From Salinispora fenicalii (GTDB lineage Bacteria > Actinomycetota > Actinomycetes > Mycobacteriales > Micromonosporaceae), in NCBI RefSeq assembly GCF_000514815.1, contig NZ_AZWQ01000008.1, positions 176,403 to 240,402 on the forward strand: 64,000 nucleotides of DNA, read 5' to 3'. The notes below the pieces were generated by a model. That model saw only the letters and a program-made list of their open reading frames with translations. It was not told the DNA's origin and searched no databases. The position numbers and the translations under genes were made by a program. This document shows positions 36,551-45,717 of the stretch, in pieces. Position 1 is the stretch's first letter, and every line of letters starts with the position of its first letter.

Positions 36551-37629
36551 TGCAGCGTCCACCCCATCTGTGGGTGCGGCACGAGACCCGCACCACCGAA
36601 CGCCGGGCACCACTGGTGCCCGAGGACGCGGCACGGCTCGTGCGCCAGGGTGTGTCGGTCACCGTGGAGGAGTCCCCGCAGCGGGCCTTCCCGATCGACC
36701 AGTACCTCCGGGCCGGCTGCGCCTCGGCGCCGTCAGGCAGCTGGGTCGAGGCGCCTGAAAGCACCTACGTCCTGGGGCTCAAGGAGCTACCCCCACAGCC
36801 GCGTACGCTGCGCCACCGGCACATTTTCTTCGGTCACGCCTACAAGGGCCAGACCGGCTCCGGCGACCTGCTCGCCCGGTTCACCAACGGCGGCGGGGTA
36901 CTACTGGACCTTGAGTACCTGACCGACGAGAGCGGCCGGCGCCTGGCTGCGTTCGGCTACTGGGCGGGCTACCTGGGTGCGGTCCTCGCCGTGCTGCACC
37001 GGCGCGAAGCCCTGGACCTGCCGCTGCGGCCTCGGGGCCGGTCGCAGTGGGACGCGCGGCTGCGGGCGAGTGCACGCCGCACCACGGAGAGAGCCGTGGT
37101 GATCGGGGCGCTCGGCCGCAGCGGGCGCGGAGCGTGTGACGCCCTGGTGACTGCCGGGATCGACCCGGTCCGTTGGGACGTCGAGGAGACCCGCGTGCTG
37201 GACCGACCGGCCCTGCTGGGTTCCGACATCCTCGTCAACACCGTCCTCGTCACCCAGCCCATCCCGCCATTGCTGACCCCGGAGGACCTGGACGCGCCGG
37301 AGCGCCACCTGTCCGTGATCGCGGACGTCACGTGCGATGTCGACTCGGCGTGCAACGTGCTGCCCGTCTACGACACCGTCACCGACTGGGACCAGCCGGT
37401 TCGACCGCTGAGAGCAGGCGACCGGGGGGTGGACATCATCGCCGTCGACAACCTCCCCTCCCTGCTGCCAGTCGAGGCCAGCGTGGCGTTCTCCGCCGAG
37501 TTGTGGCCGCAGTTGCTGCGGCTGGGCTCCGGGGATGGTGCCTGGGTCCGCTGTCTGCGGGCCTTCGTCCGAGCGATCGGCACAAGCGCTGTGGCAGAGA
37601 CTGCGAAGGAGAACGCCCATGTTCGCTGA
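36550..37629 (+). CDS. Saccharopine dehydrogenase, lysine-forming type (Lys1-like)
   Basis: 359 residues. It matches the Lys1 pattern along its length: HETRTTERRAPLVPEDA, VEESPQRAFPIDQY, GLKELPP, HIFFGHAYKGQ and AAFGYWAGYLGA. The catalytic lysine and histidine equivalents are K78 and H96. Lys1 converts saccharopine to lysine plus 2-oxoglutarate. Actinobacteria normally make lysine by the diaminopimelate route, so presence here, beside a Lys9-like gene and a lysine-consuming hydrazine module, suggests recycling of aminoadipate semialdehyde. Acting on a saccharopine-like hydrazine adduct is an alternative. Confidence 0.85.
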   Translation: MQRPPHLWVRHETRTTERRAPLVPEDAARLVRQGVSVTVEESPQRAFPIDQYLRAGCASAPSGSWVEAPESTYVLGLKELPPQPRTLRHRHIFFGHAYKGQTGSGDLLARFTNGGGVLLDLEYLTDESGRRLAAFGYWAGYLGAVLAVLHRREALDLPLRPRGRSQWDARLRASARRTTERAVVIGALGRSGRGACDALVTAGIDPVRWDVEETRVLDRPALLGSDILVNTVLVTQPIPPLLTPEDLDAPERHLSVIADVTCDVDSACNVLPVYDTVTDWDQPVRPLRAGDRGVDIIAVDNLPSLLPVEASVAFSAELWPQLLRLGSGDGAWVRCLRAFVRAIGTSAVAETAKENAHVR

Positions 37630-38854
37630 ACCACCGACAGCAAGCGGTACCGTCCACTGGATCGGCACCGGCAGGTCCACCGGCCGCACCGGACTCGGCC
37701 TGCTCTGCGACCACGCCAAACGGGTCATCGTGTGGGATCGCACCCGCGAGCGCGCCCGAGGCCGGCTCAGCTCTCTCGGGCTGGCGGACCGGGCGGAGCA
37801 ACGATCGCTGAGCCGCGACTCCCTGGAAGCGGAGGTACGCCCCGGTGACGTGATCGTTTCCATGCTGCCCGCGGCCGAGCACCCAGCCCTGCTTCGGCTG
37901 GCGCTCTCCCGCCGGGCCCACTTCGCCTGTACCAGCTACACCTCAGCGGAGTTGGCGGCGGTAGCGAACGCGGCGAGCACCGCCGGGCTCGTCGTGCTCA
38001 CCGAGGCCGGTCTCGATCCGGGCATCGACCATCTGATGGCCCACCAGCTCATCGAGCGAGCCCGGCGCGATGTCGGCGACACGGCGGTGACCGTCGACTT
38101 CACCTCCTACTGCGGAGGTGTCCCCGCGCAGCCGAACGACTTCCGCTACCGCTTCAGCTGGTCACCCTACGGGGTGCTGACCGCCCTCGGTTCGCCCGCG
38201 CGCTACGTCGAGAACGGGGAACAACGCACGGCCGAACGCCCCTGGGAGGCCACCCGCCCGCTGGTGCTCGGCGAAGAGGCGTTCGAGGTCTACCCCAACC
38301 GGGACAGCCTGCCGTTCGTGACACAGTACGGCGTCCCATCCGGCTGGCGGCTGGCGACGTTCATCCGGGGCACACTCCGCAACGAGGGCTGGTACACAGC
38401 CTGGACCGACGTCTTCGACACGATACGAGCCGATGACGAGGTCCGGATCCGGGCGCTGGCGGCGGAGTTAGCTAACCGGTACCCGACCACGGACGCCGAC
38501 CGCGATCGCGTCGTGCTCACCGTCGCGCTGACCGTCCGCGACTCCGATGGTGCCACCTGCTGGCGTGGAACCCAGCTGTTGGATGTCAGCGGCGACGCCG
38601 CTGAGAGCGCGATGGCCCGCTGCGTCTCGCTGCCCCTCGTCGGCGGGGTGATTCGTATTCTCGACGGCGCGCTGCCCGCGGGAGTCAACCGCGCGGCCGA
38701 GACCACCGACGAAGCCGATCGCTGGATCGACTTCTTGAAAAGGCACGGCCTCCCCGTCACCGCACACTACCCGCCGACCCCACCGACTGATTCGGACGAC
38801 CCGCTCAACGAGCGCGGCGAGCGGTCGAAAGGAGAAGCCCGTCATGGTGCCTGA
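37619..38854 (+). CDS. Saccharopine reductase-like protein (Lys9-like)
   Basis: 411 residues from ATG 37619 with AAGGAG 8 bases upstream; it overlaps both neighbours by 11 bp. The N-terminal NADP fold reads HWIGTGRSTGRTGLGLL. TEAGLDPGIDHLMA, DFTSYCGGVPAQPND and FSWSPYGVLTAL are the signature of saccharopine dehydrogenase (glutamate-forming). Working in reverse it would join aminoadipate semialdehyde and glutamate to saccharopine, feeding the preceding enzyme. A different gene of the same superfamily at 54695 lacks the SYCGG motif. Confidence 0.85.
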   Translation: MFAEPPTASGTVHWIGTGRSTGRTGLGLLCDHAKRVIVWDRTRERARGRLSSLGLADRAEQRSLSRDSLEAEVRPGDVIVSMLPAAEHPALLRLALSRRAHFACTSYTSAELAAVANAASTAGLVVLTEAGLDPGIDHLMAHQLIERARRDVGDTAVTVDFTSYCGGVPAQPNDFRYRFSWSPYGVLTALGSPARYVENGEQRTAERPWEATRPLVLGEEAFEVYPNRDSLPFVTQYGVPSGWRLATFIRGTLRNEGWYTAWTDVFDTIRADDEVRIRALAAELANRYPTTDADRDRVVLTVALTVRDSDGATCWRGTQLLDVSGDAAESAMARCVSLPLVGGVIRILDGALPAGVNRAAETTDEADRWIDFLKRHGLPVTAHYPPTPPTDSDDPLNERGERSKGEARHGA

Positions 38855-40157
38855 GCCAACGCGCTCCGGCGCGGAGCACTACCGCTGCCTGGGAGTCGGC
38901 GTAGGGCCGGCCAATCTGAGCCTGGCGTCGCTGCTGTACGTCCGGCCGGACGTGACCAGTATATTCCTCGACCGAAAGGCATCCTTCAGCTGGCATGATG
39001 GCCAGCAACTGCCCGGGAACACCCTCCAGGTCTCGCTCTTCAAGGACCTGGTCACGCTGGCCGACCCGAGAAACCCGTTCTCGTTCCTGTCGTACCTACA
39101 CGACGAGGGCAGGCTCTACCACTTCCTGAACGCCCAGTTCGACGCCGTGCCCCGGGTGGAGTTCCGTAACTATCTGGCCTGGGCGGCCCAGCGTAACGAA
39201 AACTGCGTCTTCGGTGAGACGGTGCGGGAAGTGTCCTTCCGCGACGTCTTCACGGTCCACACGGACCGACGCACCCTGACCGCGGACAACGTGGTCGTCG
39301 GCGTCGGCAGCCGGCCCTGGGTGCCATCGTACGTTCGCGACCGGTTGGGGCCGACACAGTTCCACGTCAGTGACTACCGGGACACGGCCGCGGACCTTCG
39401 GCACAAACGGGTGGTGGTGATCGGCGGCGGGCAGTCCGGAGCCGAGGTCTTCCTCGAACTGATCTCGCAGCGGCCGGACAGGTTGCCGCGCCGCATATCG
39501 TGGCTGTCCCGGAGGGGAAACTACTTCCCGATCGACGACTCGCCGTTCACCAACGACTATTACATGCCGTCGTATGCGGACTACTTCTACGCCCTGACCC
39601 GCGAGGCACGGCACTCCTTCAACCGGCAGCACCTCCTCACCAGCGATGGCATCTCGCAGACGACGCTACAGGAGATCTACCAGCGTATTTATATACACAG
39701 GTTCCTGGAGCACAACGTTGACCTGGTGAGCCTCTACCCCAACCGCGAGGTCACCGACGTCGGCAACGGGCTCTACGGAAGCTGGCAGGTGACCTCCCGA
39801 CACAACGACCACCCCGAATCCACCGAGGTGTTCGAGGCGGACATCGTGATCTGGGCGACGGGCTTCCGGCCGACCCGCAAGGACTTCCTCGCCCCGATCG
39901 CCGACCGCCTGGAACGGGACGGCGACGAACTACGCATCGACGAGGACTACGCCGTGTACTGGGACGGACCAGAGGACCGACGGGTGTTCGTCCAGAACGC
40001 CGCCCGCGGCCAGCGTGGCCTGGCCGACCCGAACCTGAGCCTGAACGCCTGGCGCAGCCAGCGCATCGCCGACCGGCTCAGCATGGTGTCGAGCAACGAA
40101 CAGCTTCCCTCGTTCATCGAGTGGTCGAGCAAGCCACCCACCGGGAAGGCACCCTGA
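38844..40157 (+). CDS. L-lysine N6-hydroxylase (SidA/IucD family)
   Basis: 437 residues from ATG 38844 behind GAAAGGAGA. Diagnostic motifs are GVGVGPANLSLASLL (FAD), SWHDGQQLPGNTLQVSLFKD, VVVIGGGQSGAEVFLEL (NADPH) and the end motif LADPNLSLNAWRSQRI. Family members hydroxylate the side-chain amine of lysine or ornithine using NADPH and oxygen. In s56-p1 and triacsin pathways the lysine N6-hydroxylase makes the substrate of the cupin-MetRS enzyme, which is encoded two genes downstream here. No siderophore synthetase is nearby, which supports that role. Confidence 0.9.
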   Translation: MVPEPTRSGAEHYRCLGVGVGPANLSLASLLYVRPDVTSIFLDRKASFSWHDGQQLPGNTLQVSLFKDLVTLADPRNPFSFLSYLHDEGRLYHFLNAQFDAVPRVEFRNYLAWAAQRNENCVFGETVREVSFRDVFTVHTDRRTLTADNVVVGVGSRPWVPSYVRDRLGPTQFHVSDYRDTAADLRHKRVVVIGGGQSGAEVFLELISQRPDRLPRRISWLSRRGNYFPIDDSPFTNDYYMPSYADYFYALTREARHSFNRQHLLTSDGISQTTLQEIYQRIYIHRFLEHNVDLVSLYPNREVTDVGNGLYGSWQVTSRHNDHPESTEVFEADIVIWATGFRPTRKDFLAPIADRLERDGDELRIDEDYAVYWDGPEDRRVFVQNAARGQRGLADPNLSLNAWRSQRIADRLSMVSSNEQLPSFIEWSSKPPTGKAP

Positions 40158-41233
40158 TGGCCCGCCGTGCGGGCACCGTCGTGGTCGGTGCCGGCATTCT
40201 CGGCTGCCTCGTCGCGCGGGAGATCCTGGCCACCGACCCCCGAGCCTCGGTGACGGTCATCGACCGCGACCTGATCGGCAGCGGTGCGAGCCGTCGATCG
40301 GCGGGCCTGCACTTCCCTCGTGGTGCGAACCCTGCGGTACGAGCCCTCACCACCGAGAGCCAGCGGTACTACGCCGACCTCGCCGCGCGTCGACCCGATC
40401 TGCCGATCCACCCGATCGGCATGACCGTCGTCGCGCGGGAGAGCACCGAGGCGAAGGTGCGCAGCACGTACCTGCCGGAGGCGAACCTGCGACGCGTCAC
40501 CAGGGTCCCGGACGGCGTCGCCCTACCCAAGGGCACCGTCGCCTGGGCCGGAGACGGCTGCCAGTACGCCGACGTTCCCACTCTCACCCAGGCCCTCGCC
40601 GCCGAACTACGCCCAACAGTCGAATTCCTGGAAGGCGTGACGGTGACCGGTGTGATCTCGGGTGTGGATGGCGTCCAACTGTCGCTGAGCACCGGGCCGC
40701 CGCTCATCGCCGAGCGGGTGGTGCTCGCGCCGGGCCCCTGGCTCGCCGCCAGGGCATGGCGAGACCTGGTGGCGCCCCTCGGGGCGCGCGTGAAGAAGAT
40801 CGTGGCCCTGCACATCGAGCAGGCGCCGACGGAGCAGGACGGCGCAATCGTCTTCCAGGAGGAGGACGCCTTTCTGCTGCCGTACCGACGTCGCGGTCAC
40901 TGGCTCTTCAGCTACACCTGCAGCGAATGGGACGTGGATCCCGACACCGTCGAGCCGGGTGTGAACCCGGCGCATCTGGCGGAGGCCCGCGAGCTGCTAC
41001 GCCGGTACGCGCCGCGGCTGGCCGACCGCTGCGTCTCGGGCCGGGTCTTCTGCGACGCGTACGCCCCGGACGCGGCCCCGCTGGTGCGTGCGCTCACCGA
41101 CGACGGCCGACTGGTCTTCGCGGGCGCTGCGAACGGCTCCGGGTACCGGCTGGCTCCAGCGGTCGCCGCCGAGACCATCCGTCTGTTGTCCACGCAGGCC
41201 CCGACTCCCACCAGCCGGAAGGACACGAGATGA
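40157..41233 (+). CDS. FAD-dependent DAO-family oxidase
   Basis: 358 residues from ATG 40157 (TGATG, one-base overlap). It has GAGILGCLVAREI for FAD and the end motif FAGAANGSGYRLAP, both typical of D-amino-acid/glycine oxidases. FAD oxidases of this type in related clusters cleave N6-(carboxymethylamino)lysine to release hydrazinoacetate and aminoadipate semialdehyde. The tight coupling to the hydroxylase upstream and hydrazine synthetase downstream (ATGA) supports that. Bond selectivity cannot be read from sequence. Confidence 0.85.
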   Translation: MARRAGTVVVGAGILGCLVAREILATDPRASVTVIDRDLIGSGASRRSAGLHFPRGANPAVRALTTESQRYYADLAARRPDLPIHPIGMTVVARESTEAKVRSTYLPEANLRRVTRVPDGVALPKGTVAWAGDGCQYADVPTLTQALAAELRPTVEFLEGVTVTGVISGVDGVQLSLSTGPPLIAERVVLAPGPWLAARAWRDLVAPLGARVKKIVALHIEQAPTEQDGAIVFQEEDAFLLPYRRRGHWLFSYTCSEWDVDPDTVEPGVNPAHLAEARELLRRYAPRLADRCVSGRVFCDAYAPDAAPLVRALTDDGRLVFAGAANGSGYRLAPAVAAETIRLLSTQAPTPTSRKDTR

Positions 41234-43245
41234 TCTTCAGCAAGTACGATCCGGACCTCCTGGAGCCGGCCTTCGGTATCGGCATGAGCGACGTCGAGGG
41301 GCTCGGGACAGGCGCCGGTTGGGGGCGGGTCGCGCCAGGTGGGGCGTCCACCAGCCACCAGCACGACGAAACCGAGTTCTTCGTCGTCGTCGCCGGTGAG
41401 GGAGTGTTCGTCGTGGATGGTCGCCGCCACCCGGCCCGGCCCGGCACGCTGGCCCTCTTCGAACCGTTCGAGTCGCACGTGCTGGAGAACACCGGCGATG
41501 ACGACCTGGTCTTCCTCACCCAGTACTGGCGCGACAGCGAACGTGCCCTGAACTCGGCCGGAAACAACGAGCGGCTCGCGTTCGGTGAACGCCCGGTGTT
41601 CGTCTTCTCCACCCCGCCGACACCCAATGGCGACCTCCACCTCGGGCACCTGTCCGGCCCGTACCTGGGCGCGGACGCGTTCGTCCGGTTTCAGCGGATG
41701 AACGGCACTGAGGCATGGCACCTGACGGGCAGCGACGACTACCAGAGCTACGTGGTGAACACCGCACGGCGTGAGGGCCGCGCGCCTGCGGAGACCGCCG
41801 CACACTACAGCGCCGAGATCGCGGACACGCTGGCCATGATGGATATCAACCCTGACCACTACCTGGTTACCGACACCACGCCCGGCTACCGGCAGGGCCT
41901 GCGGGACTTCTTCTCCCGGGTAGTCGCCTCCGGGCGAGCCACGGTCACCGAGCGGGACGCCCTCTTCGACGGTGACAGCGGCCGTTACCTGTACGAGGTG
42001 GATGTCCAAGGCGGCTGCCCCGGCTGCGGCGAGAGCACGAGCGGAAACATCTGCGAGGAGTGCGGCGAGCCCAACACCGTGGTGGACCTCAGGCAGCCGA
42101 GATCGAACGAGTCCGACGCCGAGCCGCGGCGGGCCCCGCTGGCCCGCTGGTCGCTGCCGCTGCACCAGTTCCGGGACGAAATCTTCACCCACCACAGTCT
42201 CGGCCGCGTGCCTGCCCGGCTGCGGGAACTCGGCGACCGCCTCTTCGCCCGCCCCGTCCTGGACATCCCGCTGTCACACCCCGCCGACTGGGGCGTCCGC
42301 CCGGCGGAGAAGGACGTCAACAACCAGGTCATCTGGGTCTGGCCCGAGATGTCGTACGGATTTCTGCACGGCATCGAGGCGTTGGGCAGCCGACTGGGCC
42401 GCGGTTGGCAGGCCGCCGCACCCGAGCAGGACTGGAAGATCGTCCACTTCTTCGGCTACGACAACAGCTTCTACCACTCGGTGCTCTACCCGGTGCTGTA
42501 CCGGCTGGCCCACCCCGGATGGCAGCCGGACATCGACTACCACGTCAACGAATTCTACCTACTGGAGGGCGAAAAGTTCTCGACCAGTCGGCGGCATGCC
42601 ATCTGGGGCAAGGAGGTCCTCGACGAGAACACCGTTGACGCCGTCCGCTACTTCCTCAGTCGCACCCGGCCCGAGATCGAGCGCACCAGCTTCCGGCGGG
42701 CCGACTTCCGGTCGGTGCTGAACGACACGCTAGTCGGAAGCTGGCAGCGCTGGCTTACCGACCTCGGCGCCCGGATCACCAAGCACTACGACAGCAAAGC
42801 CCCCGACGCGGGTGTCTGGACGCCGGAGCACTCGGCGTTCCTGGCCCGGCTCGGCGGCCGGCTCGACGCGGTCACCGGTTGCCTACGCGCCGACGGCTTC
42901 AGCCTCAACCAGGCCGCCGCGGAACTCGACGCGTTGGTGGCGGAGACCCTGCGCTTCGTCGGCCGGGAGGCCCGTACCGCGCGGAGCGCCCGGTGGCAGG
43001 ACGAAGCCCGTACCGCCATCGCCCTGGAACTGGCCGCGGCCCGCCTCCTCGCCTCGGTCGCAACACCGCTGATGCCGCGCTTCGCGGGTCGACTGGCCAC
43101 CGCTCTCGGCCTGCCGAAGCCCACCACATGGCCCCAAACGGTGGAACTCGTTCCGCCAGGGAACGATGTCTGCCTCGCCACCACCGTGTTCTTCCAGCCC
43201 ACCACCGAGCCGGCCGAGAACGAGGACCGGGGGTCGGACCGATGA
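41230..43245 (+). CDS. Cupin-MetRS-like hydrazine synthetase
   Basis: 671 residues. Residues 1-110 are a cupin with metal ligands His43, His45, Glu49 and His83 (SHQHDETEFF, FESHV). From about residue 120 the chain is a methionyl-tRNA-synthetase catalytic domain: HLGH at 137-140 (HIGH motif), a zinc knuckle with Cys263, Cys266, Cys275 and Cys278, and KFSTSR at 449-454 (KMSKS motif). The tRNA-binding end is shortened. This fusion is the hallmark of Spb40/Tri28-type enzymes that couple N6-hydroxylysine to glycine with ATP to form an N-N bond. It is the key marker gene of the locus. Confidence 0.93.
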   Translation: MIFSKYDPDLLEPAFGIGMSDVEGLGTGAGWGRVAPGGASTSHQHDETEFFVVVAGEGVFVVDGRRHPARPGTLALFEPFESHVLENTGDDDLVFLTQYWRDSERALNSAGNNERLAFGERPVFVFSTPPTPNGDLHLGHLSGPYLGADAFVRFQRMNGTEAWHLTGSDDYQSYVVNTARREGRAPAETAAHYSAEIADTLAMMDINPDHYLVTDTTPGYRQGLRDFFSRVVASGRATVTERDALFDGDSGRYLYEVDVQGGCPGCGESTSGNICEECGEPNTVVDLRQPRSNESDAEPRRAPLARWSLPLHQFRDEIFTHHSLGRVPARLRELGDRLFARPVLDIPLSHPADWGVRPAEKDVNNQVIWVWPEMSYGFLHGIEALGSRLGRGWQAAAPEQDWKIVHFFGYDNSFYHSVLYPVLYRLAHPGWQPDIDYHVNEFYLLEGEKFSTSRRHAIWGKEVLDENTVDAVRYFLSRTRPEIERTSFRRADFRSVLNDTLVGSWQRWLTDLGARITKHYDSKAPDAGVWTPEHSAFLARLGGRLDAVTGCLRADGFSLNQAAAELDALVAETLRFVGREARTARSARWQDEARTAIALELAAARLLASVATPLMPRFAGRLATALGLPKPTTWPQTVELVPPGNDVCLATTVFFQPTTEPAENEDRGSDR

Positions 43246-44756
43246 CCTGGGAAACCTTCGACCGGCTGGTCACCACCGAGCCGGCCACCGGGCGCATCAC
43301 CTTCGCCGAGCTGTGGGGCGCCCGTACGCTCGACCTCGCCGACCTGTACCGGCGTTCCGCCCGAGTGGCCCGCTGGCTGCTCGGGCACGGGGTCCGACCC
43401 GGCGACCGCATCGGCATCCACGCGGCGAACGGGCTGGAGTGGGTGCTGCTCGACCTGGCGGCACTGCGGCTGAAGGTGGAGACGGCCGGGCTCGAGCCGG
43501 GCAAGTTCACGCCCAACAGCGACCTGCTGACCCGCTACGACCTGACGCTCCTGTGCACCGATCGGCATACCGAAGCGCCCGGCATCATACCCATCAGTGA
43601 GGTGGCGGAGGCCGCCGGACGCCGCGACCTGGACGAGCCCGCGTTGCCGCCGGTGACGTGGCGATCCGAAGACGTCACCACGATCAAGTTCACCTCGGGC
43701 AGTACCGGCGAGCCCAAGGGCCTAGGCGCCACCGTGGGCAGCATCGGCAGCTCGCTGCGGGCCGTCCAGGAAATCTTCGAACACGGGCCGGGTGACGACC
43801 TGTTCGTCTTCCTGCCGCTCTCCCTGCTCCAGCAGCGCTACTGGATCTACTCGGCGTTGCTGTACGGCCACGACGTCACGGTCAGCACCTACGAGGCGGC
43901 CTTCGCGGCGCTGCGCCAGGTCCGACCAACCGTGGTGATGGGGGTGCCCGCCTTCTACGAGACCGCGAAACGCCAGATCGAGGCAAGGCAGCGTCGCGGT
44001 TCGTCAGTGACGGAGTCCGCACAGGCAGTGTTCGGCGACCGCATCCGATATCTGTGGACCGGTTCCGCGCCCGCGGCCCCGAGCACCCTACGCTTCTTCG
44101 TTGACGCCGGTCTCCCCATCTACGAGGGGTACGGGCTCAACGAAACCTGCATCGTCACCAAGAACCACCCGAAGGCCCATCGTGAGGGCAGTGTGGGCCA
44201 AGTGCTGCGGGGCAAGGAGGTCCTGATCGACGCGGACGGTGTCGTCCACGTCCGCAGTGACCACCCCGTCAACACCCGCTACGTCTATGCCGAACCCGGC
44301 AGCTCTGAGCAGATCTTCGCACCCGACGGCACGGTGCGAACCGGTGACCTCGGGCACCTCGACGAGGACGGTTTCCTCTTCATCCGGGGGCGGGCCGACG
44401 ACGTGATCGTCCTAGACAACGGGAAGAAAATCATCGTTCGGCCGATCGAGGAACAATTGAAGGCAGACCCGGCGATCGCCGAGTGCGTCTTGTTCTGTCC
44501 TGGTCAGACCGAATTGGTCGCCGTGGTCTCGCCGGCCCACGTACCCGCCGACCGGACGGCGATCACCGCCCAGCTCGCTTCGACCAACGCCGCGCTCACC
44601 AGTGACGAACGGATCAGTCGGATGATCCTCGCCGACGAGCCGTTCAGCATCGACAACGGGCTGCTCACCTCGCAGTACAAGCCCAGAAGGCGACAGATCC
44701 TCGCCGCCCACCACACCGCAGTGCACGACCCCAAGGAGGGAATCCATGCTCCCTGA
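43242..44756 (+). CDS. AMP-dependent ligase, candidate hydrazinoacetyl-ACP ligase
   Basis: 504 residues from ATG 43242 (ATGA). ANL motifs are the A3 loop FTSGSTGEPKG (residues 150-160), LNETCIVTKN in the A5 region, RTGDLGHLDEDG (A7) and RADDVIVLDNGKKI (A8); the C-terminal YKPRR replaces the usual GKxxR. It overlaps by 11 bp with a small ACP gene, which suggests it loads that ACP rather than CoA. In the triacsin scheme as I recall it, such a ligase activates hydrazinoacetate. Loading of a fatty acyl starter is the alternative. Confidence 0.85.
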   Translation: MTWETFDRLVTTEPATGRITFAELWGARTLDLADLYRRSARVARWLLGHGVRPGDRIGIHAANGLEWVLLDLAALRLKVETAGLEPGKFTPNSDLLTRYDLTLLCTDRHTEAPGIIPISEVAEAAGRRDLDEPALPPVTWRSEDVTTIKFTSGSTGEPKGLGATVGSIGSSLRAVQEIFEHGPGDDLFVFLPLSLLQQRYWIYSALLYGHDVTVSTYEAAFAALRQVRPTVVMGVPAFYETAKRQIEARQRRGSSVTESAQAVFGDRIRYLWTGSAPAAPSTLRFFVDAGLPIYEGYGLNETCIVTKNHPKAHREGSVGQVLRGKEVLIDADGVVHVRSDHPVNTRYVYAEPGSSEQIFAPDGTVRTGDLGHLDEDGFLFIRGRADDVIVLDNGKKIIVRPIEEQLKADPAIAECVLFCPGQTELVAVVSPAHVPADRTAITAQLASTNAALTSDERISRMILADEPFSIDNGLLTSQYKPRRRQILAAHHTAVHDPKEGIHAP

Positions 44757-45012
44757 GCTGGAAGTGACCGCCCGCGAACAGTTCGCCGCCGTGCTGACCC
44801 ACGAGGTCACCCCGGCCGCCCTCGACCTCGACGCTGACATGGTTGGTCAATACGCCCTCACCTCCCTCAACAAGGTGCTGTTTCTGACCGAGCTGTGCGA
44901 AGCCACCAAAGTCGACCTAGCCAACTTCACCGAGGACGACCTCGCCGGAATGCGCACGCTGCGCGACGTCACCGACGCCATTGCCCGGCATGTGGGCTCG
45001 GTGGGAAGCTGA
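44746..45012 (+). CDS. Acyl carrier protein (second, tailoring carrier)
   Basis: 88 residues from ATG 44746 behind a near-perfect AAGGAGGG. It is a helical ACP with the phosphopantetheine serine at residue 40 in QYALTSLNKVLFL, where the aspartate of DSL is replaced by threonine. It is unlike the first ACP (33112) and lies between an adenylating ligase and a GNAT enzyme. It probably carries the small nitrogenous acyl group while it is acylated and oxidised. Confidence 0.88.
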   Translation: MLPELEVTAREQFAAVLTHEVTPAALDLDADMVGQYALTSLNKVLFLTELCEATKVDLANFTEDDLAGMRTLRDVTDAIARHVGSVGS

Positions 45013-45015
45013 ATC

Positions 45016-45606
45016 ATGACCTGGGCTGAGAAGGCAGCGCGCATTCTTGAGAACCAGCACGTCAGGCTGCACCCCGTCACGGAGTCCGACCGAGGGGGGA
45101 TCCGGGCGGTCGCCATGGACCCGCATATCTGGCGATACTTCGTGACGGCCGTGGAAAACGAGGCCGACTTCACGGCATTCTTCGACACCTGCCTCGCCGA
45201 CCAGGCTGCTGGCCGGCGGGTGGTATTCGTCGTCACCGACCGGACCACCGGCCGCACCGCCGGCAGCATGAGCTACGGCAACCTGGCCGAGGCCGACGCC
45301 CGACTGGAAGTCGGCTGGTCCTGGCTGGGTCGCGACTTCCGCGGTAAGGGTGTCAACCGCTGGGCCAAGTACCTTCTCCTGGAACACGCCTTTGACCGAC
45401 TCGGCGCCGAACGGGTCGAGTTCAAAACCGATGTGCGCAACGAACAGGCACGCAAGGGCCTGCGCAACATTGGCGCGGTGGAGGAAGGCACGCTACGTAG
45501 CTTCAACTACATGCCGGGGGGCCGGCGCCGCGACGCGATTTTCTACAGCGTGCTCCGGGCCGAGTGGCCTGGGGTGAAACAACACCTGACCGCTGGTCGG
45601 ACGTAG
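45016..45606 (+). CDS. GNAT family N-acyltransferase (RimJ/RimL type)
   Basis: 196 residues, last gene of the operon, 3 bp after the ACP stop. The RimJ/L pattern is visible: RLHPVTESD at the N-terminus, RLEVGWSWLGRDFRGKGVN with the acetyl-CoA loop (QxxGxG variant), and NEQARKGLRNIGAVEEGTL. It would acylate an amine, here plausibly the distal nitrogen of carrier-bound hydrazinoacetate, as a succinyl or acetyl protection step. It could also be an acetyltransferase that inactivates the product for resistance. Confidence 0.85.
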   Translation: MTWAEKAARILENQHVRLHPVTESDRGGIRAVAMDPHIWRYFVTAVENEADFTAFFDTCLADQAAGRRVVFVVTDRTTGRTAGSMSYGNLAEADARLEVGWSWLGRDFRGKGVNRWAKYLLLEHAFDRLGAERVEFKTDVRNEQARKGLRNIGAVEEGTLRSFNYMPGGRRRDAIFYSVLRAEWPGVKQHLTAGRT

Positions 45607-45657
45607 GGGTGTGGGGTGGGTGGCGTCCCGGGGTTCGGCGCCAGTTGCGTGGACGCG

Positions 45658-45695
45658 AAGGCCCGGGCACGTAAGGGTTCACGTGCCCGGGCCTT
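45658..45695. terminator. Bidirectional terminator at the cluster end
   Basis: A perfect 15-bp stem (AAGGCCCGGGCACGT pairing with ACGTGCCCGGGCCTT) with an 8-base loop lies between the convergent GNAT and acyl-CoA synthetase genes. The AAG/CTT ends give a short U-tract in both directions. It is the clearest terminator in the window and marks the right boundary of the operon. Confidence 0.85.
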
Positions 45696-45717
45696 CCAGC
45701 CAGTCACCGAAGGCAAG

